Positions 45,615 through 57,500 of a DNA stretch of 64,000 nt are shown piece by piece. The translations under genes and the position numbers were made by a program. The first letter of the stretch is position 1; every line of letters begins with the position of its first letter. The notes beneath the pieces were generated by a model. It had not been told where the DNA came from. It made no database searches and saw only the letters and a list, made by a program, of their open reading frames with translations. This stretch comes from Salvia splendens (Eukaryota > Streptophyta > Magnoliopsida > Lamiales > Lamiaceae), in assembly GCF_004379255.2 (NCBI RefSeq), contig NC_056052.1, forward strand, positions 15,346,589 to 15,410,588, in the 5' to 3' direction.

Positions 45615-45883
45615 GGGCATCCATAATGGGACGGATGTCCCGGTGGACATCCCAAAAACATTTTCTGCCACGTTATAAGGACATCTCACTGCACTGTCAC
45701 GTCATACGAACATTCCACTACACAATGACAGACATCCCCAAGGACATCCCGACGGACATCCACAAAAAATAATAAAAAATCGGAACGTCCGTCGTGTCAA
45801 CGCAATGGCGGACGTCCCAACGGACGTCCCGGAAACCCGATAAACTCCGGTGTCGGCAGGGACATCCGCCATTGTGGATGCTC
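45615..45883. mobile_element. PIF/Harbinger-type MITE (269 bp)
   Basis: The ends are GGGCATCCATAATGG and CCATTGTGGATGCTC, flanked by TTA (45612-45614 and 45884-45886). Internal GGACGTCC motifs link it to the element at 35796. Confidence 0.85.
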
Positions 45884-46042
45884 TTATACAACACACTTAA
45901 CATCCCTAATTATTTCTAAATTTAGAAATGACTCAACTACCATATGGAACGTACCAAAATGACAAAATGACTCAACTACCGCGGAACAGAGTGAGTACTT
46001 CATAATGTGTTATGACATAATTATCTTTCAGTTAAAGTAAAT

Positions 46043-46235
46043 TTGGTATGTAATGTATGTGAAAAATTAATTCATAGCATACGTTCATTTAGTTCATTAT
46101 TGGAAGGCCTCGAGAGGGGCGCGAATTCGGACCAAGTTATATTGAAGATAACCGAACCGATTGGATCAGTTAGCAAATGTCGTTGCCACTTGATCGATGC
46201 AAACTCGCTCTCACTCGTTTCCTACCAACGTAATT
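46043..46235 (+). other. possible unrecognised coding fragment cut by the Athila LTR
   Basis: An open plus-strand frame (LLEGLERGANSDQVILK...) runs to the LTR edge at 46236. Its composition is more gene-like than that of nearby DNA, but I recognise no family and see no clear splice sites. Confidence 0.2.
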
Positions 46236-47252
46236 TGTAAACTCCCAATTTTGCACTACTTTAACAGTAAAGCGGCAAGTTCGGGGTCGATCCCACAGAG
46301 AAGTTGGTGTATCAAGTGTGTGAATAGTGAACAGGGGTTGGCTGCTGTCACGCTTTAACTTGGGAGTTTTTAACTACTGATTTTACTCTAGGCAGGATTA
46401 AACTAGTTAACTTGATCAAGGTAACTTTAACTACTGGGTCAAGTGCATCGTAACGAAACTGAAACTAAAGCAGTAAATGCGAGGATGAAAACGAAAACAA
46501 CTTTGATTAAACTAGAACAGTACAACGTGAAATTTAAACTAAGCTAGCACCTCGGAAAATAAGAAAGCAAATAAACCGAGAAGATCCTCGGCGGGAAACT
46601 TAAGAATACGCCGACAGATAACAAGTATTCTGCAGCACTTCTTCAATCGCCCTCTCTAACTAAGCAACACTTTATCTAAGCTAAGCTAAGCTATCTAGAA
46701 AACTGGACTAAGCTAGAGAACTGAACTAAGCTAAACTAAGACGGAAAGTAAAGGATCCCCCCACTCCTTGTGGTGGCACATCCTCCATTTATAGGCACAG
46801 CACGACCTCCAGCTGGATAACGATCTTGGCAGGGAATATTCGCTCACGCTGAGAGTGAGCGACTCATTGATTGATACGTGCTGTCCTTCTAGAACGACAA
46901 CGCTTTTTCTGTAACAGATTTATGACTCAGCTCGTCCTTGCGTCTCATATGTAGGAACGTGTCCTCTTCTAGAACGTCATCCTTGATAACAGAACGGTGC
47001 GCCACATCCAGCTCATTTCCTTCACGTGTTCTTCTTCTAGAAGCCAGGGGTCCCCTCCTAACTGCTTAATCTCCCCCTTTGATCAACTCCCCCGATATCC
47101 GGCCTTTTTCGCCTTTTGTACTCACTTGATCAATTTGGCCTCGTTGCCTTAGTCAAGCGGCATCCTGCACATTTAACACTTGTTTTGCGCGATAAACCGA
47201 TCAAGTAGCGTACATTTTACCCTTAAACCGATGCATGAAATGAGCCTTATCA
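46236..47252 (-). repeat. 3' LTR of the Athila-type element (1017 bp)
   Basis: The minus strand starts TGATAAGGCTCATTTC and ends GGGAGTTTACA. The end region contains GATCGACCCCGAACTTGCCG, a motif common near Athila LTR ends. The other LTR is outside the window, so the boundaries rest on TG...CA and lineage resemblance. Confidence 0.65.
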
Positions 47253-48613
47253 AACTGCTCACACTTAAAACATACTTGTCCCCAAGTATAAAGAAAAAAA
47301 AGAAAGAAAAAGATAAGGCAAATTTCAGGCACGGTTTGATCATTTCAAGAAGTTAAAAAAAGAAAACGAAAAGAAGACATACACATATTTATATGTATGC
47401 ATTAGACCGAATAAATTTCCAACAATCATACCCGAGGTCGAGGTCAAGGTGTCAGTTTGTCAAGATTGCTCAATTTAAACCACTGTTGGATTCACTCAGT
47501 CACTCATTTCTCACCAGAGATGTTAGGACTGTTCTCTCGGTATTGCCACAATTTTAATACCTCGAATCGGACTGCACAAGATAGTTCCTTAAGGTCTTTG
47601 TTTCGGGTGTAATGGGGCTAAAGGGTAGTAGTGTATTGAGGTAGGGTCCTAGGGGTTCTAAGTTTAAAAATTAAAATTTTAAACTGTAAAAAGAAAATCA
47701 CATGAGTCAAAAGACCAAAGATTTGACTAAACTCGTTGGATCAGGGTGGGATATTTATTTTCCTACTGGATACTTGGTCAAAATTCGACCTTTAGCCTTT
47801 TGGCTTATTTCCTAACTTTCGATTTCCTGGGTCAAGTTACAACTTTTTCCTGCCCGCTTTTTCTCGAACTTTTCTCAACACATTTTTTTTGAACTTGATC
47901 AACCTGATTGCTTATTTTGATCAACCCGGCTACCCTTTTATTTTGACTCTTCTATTGCTATCCCCTGAAAAACTTCATATCTTTGACCTCTTTCCTCACA
48001 TGATATAAAACGTAAGTTTTGGTTTTAAGGCTTCAAGAAACGGGTAGAAGTGTATATGGGCTCAAAGTGGCTGACTAAGGGGGTGCCCTTCTTGACGAGG
48101 CTGGTTCGTGGAGCGAAAGAAGAAAAGGCTCAAAGGGTTAAGTTCTAATGCCTTTAGTCCTTACTACTTATGCAATTTTCATCTAAATATTAAAATGTAG
48201 CCTCTCGTAAAAATTTTCTTTGTAAAAATAGTAGAAAGTGTTCTACTTTTGGCTTATAACTCACATATAGAGAGGCTTCACAGTTGGTTAAAAATTTTCC
48301 ATCATACTTGCGTCGTTCAAACTGATCAAGTTTTTGCAATCAAGTTTTTACATGTAAGCACACTGAATCCTTTTTCTTACTCTTCCACAAAGTAATCAAG
48401 TCTTCCACTTATCAAATTTCATGTATAGTGCCTATTTTTGTTTGTTTTTACTAGGTAAAATTTTGTATTGTTGAAATTTTTTTTACATGCATGACTGGTC
48501 TGTAACTAACCCTCCCCCCTTCCCACTGCATATGAACTCATCCTCGAGGGACTGGATGCAGTGGAAAAAGGGTTAGGTACATGCAACGGCAAAACAACGA
48601 ACAAGGAAAACTT

Positions 48614-48648
48614 CTCACACTTAGACCAGACACTGGGCTAAGTGTGAG
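48614..48648. repeat. hairpin 1 in the Athila 3' region
   Basis: Arms CTCACACTTAG (48614-48624) and CTAAGTGTGAG (48638-48648) are perfect 11-bp complements. The inner CCAG/CTGG can extend the stem. Confidence 0.85.
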
Positions 48649-48750
48649 ACAGTGCCAACAATCAAACATGCCAAAAGATAAAACAATAACCAAAACACAC
48701 ATATGGACAGGCAAACAACAAAATTCGCAAAAACAGGCATGCATACTTCT

Positions 48751-48781
48751 CACACTTAGACCCAACACAGGTCTAAGTGTG
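48751..48781. repeat. hairpin 2 in the Athila 3' region
   Basis: Perfect 12-bp arms CACACTTAGACC (48751-48762) and GGTCTAAGTGTG (48770-48781) surround a 7-base loop. It shares the CACACTTAG core with hairpin 1. Confidence 0.9.
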
Positions 48782-48873
48782 ATGTGGAGCAGAATATCAG
48801 TTAAACATACCATAAACAAATTAAAAAAAAAATGTTTTAAGATTAAAATAAGCTGAGATCGGGGGGGTTGTAC

Positions 48874-50673
48874 TTAGGGTTTCCTGGGGGGTTGACTTGG
48901 AGATGCGGAGGGTGGCCTAGAGGATGATGGACGCCGGGTTGGAGGAGAGCTTGTAGAGGGAGGTGGTGGTCGCATAGCAAGGGTCAGTTGGCGGATAGCC
49001 TCCAGAATCCTAGCTTGAGCAACCAGTTGGGCGTGTGAGTTCTCCACCAGCTGCGTAAGCATCTGCTCCATGCGGAGCCTCCATTCGTTGTTCGTTTGCG
49101 CAGCCTCCTCTGGGTTAGTTTACTGGCATCATTTCCAACCTTTGCCTCTGATGCCTTGCTGGGTTGCCAGGCGATCAGCCGGCCTCCTCCTTTTTCTCGC
49201 GTCTGGCCTCCTGCAGTTCTTCCTGCCTGGTCTCCTGCTGCTCTATCTGCCTCTCATTCCGAGCCTTCGAGTTGAAGTGAAGTCTCCCGTCGCGCAGCCG
49301 TTCAAGTACCTGAATTCTTACAAAGAAATCAATGTTAAACAATTCTGGCTTTGGGCAGCGACTGGGAAGCTCCACACCCTCCTGGAATTCCAAGGTCCAA
49401 TTTCGTCTTAGGTAGGCTCCGAGAAGGTGGCAGACGTTGAGGTGGCGGGCAGGGCGATTGGCAATCTGACTTATCGAGTGAGCAATCCAGTAGCCCAGGT
49501 GCACACTCCTTTGCTCCTTCATGCTCCACATAAAGTAGAGCTCGACCAGAGTAATGATCGCCAATGTATTGGCTTGGCCAAGAAGATTGCAGGCTAGGTA
49601 GACTTGGGCAAGGCGGAGGGCCGGATCAGTAATATGGTCCCCTCTGGACTCAGAACCTTTAAACTCGGGGGCAGGTCCGTTGCACAAGGCCTGCCAGACC
49701 GCCTACTGATCAAAATCCGGCCTCCTCTGAGGAAAGCCAATGTCCCGCCCGAACCATTCTCCACTAGCAACCTGGTCCTCTGTATAGAGTCCCATCCTTT
49801 GCTGACGCCCGAACACCCGGAAGAAGACGCTCCTGGCCTCCAAGTTTGTACTCCCGGTAAACCGGAAGGATGTGAAAAATTCCATAGCCAGGTTCTTTGG
49901 CACGAAGGTCTCCTCAATCTCCAGCAACCAGTCAAAACCAATTCCAGTAATGTACTGGGTAAACTTCTCCTTAACCCGGATAGTCGCTAGGGCTGGCTGG
50001 TGGAGTTTCTTGCCGGCCTTCAACCGCTTTGTGGACGTCTCCCTCTGGTGGATCCCCTCGTTCCACTTGGGGTTGTCAAATTTCAGCATCTGATTGAGGA
50101 GATCCGTGGTCAATACCACAGTTTGTTTGGAATAGTCGGCGGTGGGGGTGGTGCAGGCCTTCCTTGTTGCATGCGGGAGGTTCGGGCCCATCGGAGCTCC
50201 CTCCCCTCTGTATCGCTGCCCTCATCTCCTTCTTGTGGAGGGGCAGGTTGGTATGCATCAGAAATCACAATGCCCCGGGTTGCGGGGCGCATCCTCTTCG
50301 GAGAAGGAAGAACCGTCTCCTTCATTTTTCTTTTCTTCTCGGCTTTCTGGTGGCTGTCCTCAACAACCCCTCTCTCTTCCACGGCCTCTCCTGCCCCTTG
50401 GTTTATCGCCCCAACGGCTCCTTGGGTTTTCGGCTCATCCGGCTCATTCAACAGTCGCCGCGCTACGCGGAGTCTCTCCACCCGTTCCTCCTCTGCCCTC
50501 TGCATGCTGGCCATCCTGGCCTCCACCTTTTCCATCATTCGGTTGATTTCCATTCCGTGCAACCGGCGGCGCCCCTTCTTCCTCAGAATCATCCCCACTG
50601 TACTGTACCAGGGGAATGACGGGTGTAGGTTCAGTGGTGTGAAGGGGGGTTTGTGTTTGGGAGATAGATGGAG
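48874..50673 (-). pseudogene. Athila downstream (env-position) protein, main part
   Basis: Frames 50110-50778 (viral part up to 50673), 49703-50191, 49175-49687 and 48874-49071 read in order. The first has a basic cluster resembling a nuclear localisation signal (KKRKMKETVLPSPKRMRP). The second holds the conserved FRFTGSTNLEARSVFFRVFG block that recalls Athila ORF-1 or plant-transposon-protein families. The last is Pro/Ser-rich. A TAG at 49703-49705 is a clean in-phase stop, and shifts lie near 50140 and 49170. The role is unknown. Such frames 3' of integrase have been called env-like by position. The 5' start lies beyond the copia insertion, near 59948. Confidence 0.6.
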
Positions 50674-50678
50674 GGTTT

Positions 50679-52140
50679 TGTTAGGGTTTTGTATACTAGA
50701 AATCACCTTTCGAGTGATTGGATACTGTAAAACTCTAATGGTTATTTTCCAATAAATGCAACAGATTATTTTTGTCATAATGTTGTTATGTTTTACATTT
50801 AATGGTTGTTTATTGCATATTTAAATGTATGAGCAAACGTAACAAAGTCTAAGTCTTTGTTTTAGTAGACCGGTTGTGGGCGTCGTCCAATTTAAGGTAA
50901 CACGGTCAGTTCTAAACAAAGAAAAATAAGAATTTCACAACCTAGATAGACCTAGACTACCTATCGCGAAAGGTTGCAATGTCAGTCCGATTATTTCTAA
51001 ACCTTATTGAAATAAGATGAAGTTGGTGTGGTATAGCACTGAATGGATCTAACAGCAAGACGAGTCTTTATGCTATCTACTGAAAGACGAGGTCTTGAGA
51101 ATTAATTTCTTAATCAATGTACGTTAGCATTGAGCATACGATATTGAGTATCCACTACTTTGACTTACCAAAGGTGCGGGTTTTTCGTAACCCAACGATC
51201 CAGGTATATTGGGTAGTGGTGATCATTATCTAGAGGTGCTAGGATTGCTATTATGTTGAAACGTGTGCGAGGAGTCTCGTTTGATAACATCCACAAGAGG
51301 AGCTCGAAACGAGGTTTTATTATTCGGAACCTAGCTAGTTGGAGTTTGATTACTCTATGAATAATAAATAAGAGTTTCTTGCTAAGTCCACTCTTGGAAT
51401 TCGAAATATGTTAATTAATTAAGTCTATAGCAGACATTAATTAGTTAATGGATGTTTCCATCTTAAGCGCGGGAAATAAATCAAATACAATTAAAGGAAA
51501 CCCGAAATACTTGTAATTTCGGATTTGGAAGGCAGTGCAATATTACTTCTGTAGTGGCTGCTCGTAATATTCCAATATAAGCTTATATTAAATTGTGGGT
51601 TCAATTTGATTAGAAAAAGCTAATTGGGTGAGGCCTGTTCCAGATTCTTCCTTAGATCCCTGACTGGGCACCATATGTGACTTATATAAATAGGAGAATA
51701 AAGGAGACAGAAAACACAACAATTATTTTACAAAATTTTCGTCCCCCCCTCTTGAGAGAGTTTTTGAAAATTGTGCTCCCTCCGTGAGCTGAGTTCTGTC
51801 TTCCATTATTCGAGTCCTAGTACGTTGGTGAGATTTGACCACACAAATATCAGCGTATAGTCCGGGACACCAGTCAGAAGATCCGAGGTCTTGTATTGAA
51901 GATCTTCACATGGAGACGGAGCAAGCCATCATCGATTCTTGATTGAATCAACGAGGTAAATTGGCTAATTCCATAGTAAGCATGTTTTAGGAATTTTATG
52001 TGCTAAAGCATGTTTTAATTCAAGTTATGAGCATGATACATGTGATAATTACGCGAATAGATTTTGTCTAAATAATCTGCTAAATAGATCAAATTCATGT
52101 GATTCGTTCTGAACGCACGCTTCCGCTGCCAGCCCCTTCA
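50679..52140 (+). repeat. 5' LTR of the second copia element (1462 bp)
   Basis: It matches 58164-59628 with few differences by eye. TATATAAATAGGAG near 51690 is a plausible TATA box. Confidence 0.93.
51686..51697 (+). promoter_or_regulatory. candidate TATA box of the copia LTR
   Basis: CTTATATAAATAGG lies in the LTR about 450 bp before its end and is repeated in the 3' LTR near 59170. Confidence 0.5.
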
Positions 52141-52142
52141 GC

Positions 52143-52155
52143 TGGTATCAGAGCA
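52143..52155 (+). other. primer binding site of the second copia element
   Basis: TGGTATCAGAGCA, two bases after the 5' LTR, matches the initiator tRNA-Met complement. Confidence 0.9.
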
Positions 52156-54102
52156 AGTCTTTGGCTCTGATTATTTGGATTTAAATTTCACGAAATTGAT
52201 GTATGCATGTGTTATTTGATTGCGAAGCATGTTCTTGGTATTTTGTTTAATTAATTATGCATGATGAACTCAAGAACTATCGAATCAAAGAACTTGAATT
52301 GCTCGAACGCACCACGTGCGATCGAGATAGGGATGTCGAGACAGTGGGAGCCGAGAGCCGTGATCACGGGGCGACGCGCGAACGAGTGGGGACTCGTGCA
52401 CTCCGCCGGACGAGACCACACGCACCAGACGGAACCCGGGTCAAGGTCGACACGGCGGTGACTGGCGCGGAGTGGTGGCTCGTCCGAGAGCCACCGAGAC
52501 ACCGCGAGACACCGGGCCGAACCCTAGGCGGAGGGTCCGAGCTGGCCAAGAGCGGGCGCGCCACCGTGCGCGCCGCTGGCCAAGAGCTCGCGACACCCGA
52601 CGGCTCGGAGGGTCGAGCCGGGCGCCGAGACGCTGGCCGAGAGGCGCGCGCCACCGTGCGAGCGCCTGGCCGAGAAGCGTCGGCACCCGACGAGGCGAGA
52701 CGCCGAGACAGTCGTGTACGCGCCTGGCCGAGAAGCTGCGACAGTCGACGAGCCAGGCGGCCGAGACGCTGGCGCGCCACCTGCGCGCTGGTGGCCGAGA
52801 CGCTTCGTGCGTCGTGGTCCGACGAAGAACTTGTCGGATTTTCGTCATTCATCGTTCGTGCGAACCTCGTACGATGAGATAACGATGAAAGATTATTTTA
52901 ATGATTATTTAATTATTTTATTAAAAGATATCATTAAAATATTATTATTTAATGGAAATAAAATCTTTTTGGAAGATTTACCTAGATTTTAGGAATAATT
53001 TTTTTATTATCTATATCTATGGAAATAAATAATATTATTTTATTCCTAGATGATATAGATGAGATTAATTTAATAGTTTCCTAATATTTATCTAGATTTA
53101 AGGAATATTTTTATTATTTTCTATATCTATGGAAATAAATAATAATGTTTTGATTCCTAGATGATATGGATAAGAATAATTTAATAGTTTCCTAATATTT
53201 ATATATCTAAGATCCTAAAAAGGATAGATATGTATGAATACATTAAATAATGAAATATGTCTTCCTAATCTTGAACATGGAATTAATTTGAATTTAATTT
53301 TTCATGTCTTATTAAGAATTAAATAATTTGTTTATTTTAGACATACCTTATAGTAGACACGAATAAGAATTATATTCTAGAACAATAATTTCCTAATGGA
53401 AGATACCAATTAATAAAAGATTTAATTATCCAGTAGATTAAATACCAACAGAATTTAACTAAGCCTTAAACTGTCTCAAGGCTAAGGATAATTAAAGTAA
53501 AACCATAACCCAAAATATCTAAGCTATAATTACGAACTCAACGTTTGTATATGGTCTCCATCAATTGGTCTGCAATTTATGAAGCCTTTTTCTAATATTA
53601 TCGCCACCTGCTCTGTGGGGACAATAATCCTTAGAAAATAGCAAGTTCATGAGGGCGGACTTCTCAAATATAAATAGTATGAACTAGAATGTAGTTTCCA
53701 ATATTATCGCCACCTGCTCTGTGGGGACAATAATCCTAAGAAACTGCGAGATTCAGAAGTTCACACAGGATTTATGAGATAGCTTGATCTTGTTAGCAGC
53801 ACACAAGCATTGTTATGGGAGTGTGTTGTAGAAATGAGACTCTGTAATGCTAAATTCGGTGGTCTTGCTTAGGCAACATTAGGCGGCCATGCCACTCTGT
53901 GGTCTCTGGACTATTCGTCGGTGTTGTGACCAGTAAAATTGTAAGATTTTAATGCGTATTGACTTCCTCTGGAGGGTACAAAATTTTAATTTTACAGTTG
54001 TAAGATTTTGAAAAGTTTTATGGTTAATCTAATCAAACTTCTTACATAAGTTTATGACAATAGTAAAATACTCTGTTTTGCAGTGCAAATCAAATCGTCA
54101 AT
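52156..54102 (+). other. long untranslated leader of the second copia element
   Basis: 1.95 kb between primer site and gag. It holds a sharply GC-rich block (52310-52860), then AT-rich DNA, then two near-identical copies of ATTATCGCCACCTGCTCTG (53598 and 53703). A frame of 206 codons at 52257-52877 is Arg/Ala-rich. Open frames exist in several other frames of the same block, which speaks against coding. Confidence 0.6.
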
Positions 54103-54570
54103 ATGTCATTCAATCCTCTTTCCGCAATTCTCAAAGAAAATAAACTCGAGGGCCAAAATTACATTGAATGGAAACAAAATTTGGACATCGTTCTCACAGC
54201 AGATGAGTACATCTTTGTGCTCACCACCCCGCGACCTCCAGTGCCGGCGGCTACCGCTGCGGCAGGAGTCAGAGATGCACACAGACGGTGGCATAAGGCG
54301 AATGAGATGGCTAAGTGCTACATGTTGGCTTCTATGTCTTCAGTACTCAAGCATCAGCATTCAGCCATGGAAACAGCCGCCGAGATTATGCAGAATCTCA
54401 AATATCTTTTTGGTACTCAGAATCGAACGGCGAAGTCTCAAGCCTTTCAGAGTATCATGTCGAAGACAATGAAGGAAGGCTCGTCTGTGAGGGACCACGT
54501 CCTCGAGATGATGGGCCACCTCAACCAAATGAGGTCTTGGGAGGGACAATCGATCCCGAGTCCCAGGTAA
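54103..54570 (+). pseudogene. gag N-terminal part (second copia)
   Basis: The ATG at 54103 opens a UBN2-type gag (LEGQNYIEWKQNLDIVL near residue 16). The frame ends at 54570 after a one-base loss near 54531 (CCAAATGAGG, where one more G restores phase). Gag then continues in the frame of the next feature. Confidence 0.88.
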
Positions 54571-57500
54571 CGATAATTCTTCAAAGTCTTCCCCCTAGCT
54601 TCCAACAGTTCAAGCTCAACTTCGAGATGAACAAAAGGAATTACACCTTGGCAGAGCTGTTGACTGAATTCCAGTCGGCAGAGGACCTTATGGTCCAGGC
54701 TAAGGCGGCCATGATGATTTCGGCGCCTCGTTCCTCTGGCTTAAAGCCTAGCAAAGGAAAAAGGCAGGCACCGAACTCAGGACCGGCCAGGATAGCTAAG
54801 GGAAAGAAGAAGAAGAGGGCTAACAAGAAGCCCACGGGGAAGTGTTTCAAGTGTGGAGAAAAGGGGCATTGGAAGCCAGACTGTCCTAAACGGGGCAAGG
54901 CTACAGGTATGCACCAGGCTCTAGTTGTCGAGTCTTGTTTGACTTCGACATCAATTTGCACTTGGGTTATTGACACAGGAGCCACTGATCATATTTGTTT
55001 TGATCCTGACTTATTGCAGGTGACAAGACGGCTACATGATCGTGAGATCGAAGTCCAGCTGGGCGACGCTATCAAAGTGGCGGCCGTTGCAGTGGGAGAC
55101 ATTTATTTGCGTTTTAGTAGTGATAGATTTTTGATTTTGAAGAATGTTTTGTTGATACCTTCTTTTAGAAGAAATTTAATTTCAGTTTCTAAATTGGTTT
55201 ATGATGGATATTCGATTTCTTTTAATGACAACTGCGTTATTAAGAAAGATGGTTCTTATATCTGTCGTGGTATCATGGAAAACAATCTGTACACAATCAC
55301 TTCTACACAGTTTAATAATCGCAAATCAGAACTCAATACAACATCGAAAATTTCAAAGAAACGAAAAGAACCTTCAAATTCAATGAACGAAATGTACTTG
55401 TGGCACCTTAGACTTGGTCATGCCAATGAAAGGAGGATCCATTCTCTTGTTCAACAAGATCTTATCAAAGGTCTAGAGGAGGAACCTTTTCATAAGTGTG
55501 AGTCATGTTTAGAAGGCAAGATGACCAAGAGGCCTTTTAAGGCTAAGGGCAATAGGTCCAAGGAAGTACTTGAGCTCGTTCATTCCGATGTATGTGGACC
55601 AATGTCAACTGAGGCAAGAGGTGGTTTTCGATACTTCATCACATTTATTGATGACTTCTCAAAAATTGGATATGTCTACTTGATGCGTCACAAGTCAGAG
55701 TCTTTTGACAAGTTTAAAGACTTAAAGACTCTTGTGGAGAAGTATCATGGGAAGAATATCAAATGCCTACGATCTGATCGTGGAGGCGAATACATCAGTG
55801 CCGAATTTTTGGACTACTTATCGGAAGTGGGAATTCAATCCCAACTGACTGCGCCGGGCACACCCCAGCAGAACGGCGTGGCTGAAAGAAGGAACATGAC
55901 CTTATTAAACATGGTTCGATCGATGATGAGTTATGCACGTCTGCCTATTTCATTTTGGGGACATGCCTTGCTTTCCGCAAGTCACATTTTAGACAATTTA
56001 CCATCAAAATCCGTACCTAAAACTCCATATGAGTTGTGGACTGGGCGTAAGCCCAATCTAGCACATCTCAAGGTTTGGGGTTGCCCGGCTCATGTATTGG
56101 AAAAGGATCCAACTAAGCTAGGATCTAGGACGGGGGTATGTTTGTTTATAGGATACCCCAAATGAACGAAAGGTTATGAATTCTTTAGTCTTCGAGATAA
56201 GAAAGTCATTGTGAGCACTCACGCGACATTCTTAGAGGAAGACTATGTAATGAATCATAAATCCAGCAGTGAAGTGGCTCTTGATGAGCTAACTTCAGTC
56301 ACAAGTTCCATTAACCAAGAACAAGTACCAAGTGTACAAACAATTCCCGAAACTTCAACTTCTACTCAAAATATTGTAGTGCCGCACCGCAGTGGGAGGG
56401 TCTCACATGAGCCCGACAGATACATTGGTTTGGGAGAATCTATGGATCACTCCTCGGACAGCAATGTATTAGATCCCTGGAACTTTGCGGAGGCACAGGC
56501 AGATATCGATCATTGCGAATGGGTAAAAGCAATGGATTCGGAACTACAATCTATGATAGACAAAGACGTCTACGATTTGTCCGTCCTAACCGAAGGTTGT
56601 ACTGCCATTGGGAGCAAGTGGATATATAAACGTAAACGTGGACCCGATGGACGAGTTAAAGTCTTCAAAGCAAGACTAGTGGCCAAGGGGTATACCCAAA
56701 AGGAAGGCATCGATTATGATGAGACCTTCTCCCCAGTGGCCATGCTCAAATCGATCCGGATACTGTTGTCTATTGCAGCTTATATGGATTGGGATGTATG
56801 GCAGATGGACGTTAAGACTGCATTTCTAAACGGCAGTCTTGAGGAGACCGTCTACATGGAACAACCCGAAGGATATGCCATAAAGGGCAAAGAACACATG
56901 GTTTGGAAGCTTAAGAAGGCCATTTATGGCCTCAAGCAAGCATCCAGATCGTGGAACCAATGTTTCAATCAAACTGTTTGCAAGTTTGGATTCGAAAAGT
57001 GTCCAAGTGAAAGCTGCGTGTATAAGAAAGTTGATAAGGGGAATGTGGTGTTCTTAGTTTTATATGTAGATGACATTCTTCTAATTGGAAACAATAAAAA
57101 GATGTTGTCGTCAGTTCGAACATGGTTATCAAACCAGTTCGAGATGAAGGATATGGGAGACGCGGGACACATCCTCGGGATCAAGGTTCTTCGGAATCGA
57201 GATAAGAAGATGTTGTGCTTATCTCAAGAAACTTACATCGAAACAGTACTTAGTCATTTTAGCATGCAGGATGCCAAGAAAGGTTTCTTACCTTTTAGAC
57301 ATGGCATCTATTTATCTCAAGAGATGTGCCCTAAAACGCCGTCTGAGATACAAGCAATGAGAAGGATTCCATATGCTTCGGCAGTTGGAAGTCTCATGTA
57401 TGCTATGCTTTGTACTAGACCAGATATTTGCTTTGTTGTTGGCATGGTGGCAAGATATCAGTCGAATCCGGGCCAAGGACATTGGACTGCCGTAAAGAAC

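Larger units (their letters stand above)
47253..48873 (-). other. Athila 3' noncoding region
   Basis: No coding frame. A purine tract (GTGGGAAGGGGGGAGGG on the minus strand, about 48508-48530), two strong hairpins (48614-48648 and 48751-48781) and TAAGTGTGAGCAGTT directly before the LTR are present. Confidence 0.6.

Noticed and set aside
48581..48856. CRISPR-like repeats near CACACTTAG words
   Set aside because: These are two hairpins with different spacing in a plant retrotransposon, not a regular repeat-spacer array.
50000..50755. 251-codon plus-strand frame
   Set aside because: It is antisense to the Athila downstream protein, and its residues show no family resemblance.
52257..52882. 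206-codon Arg/Ala-rich frame and antisense partners as a novel gene
   Set aside because: Several frames are open over the same GC-rich repeats and it lies in the copia leader. It is kept as an observation, not as a gene.
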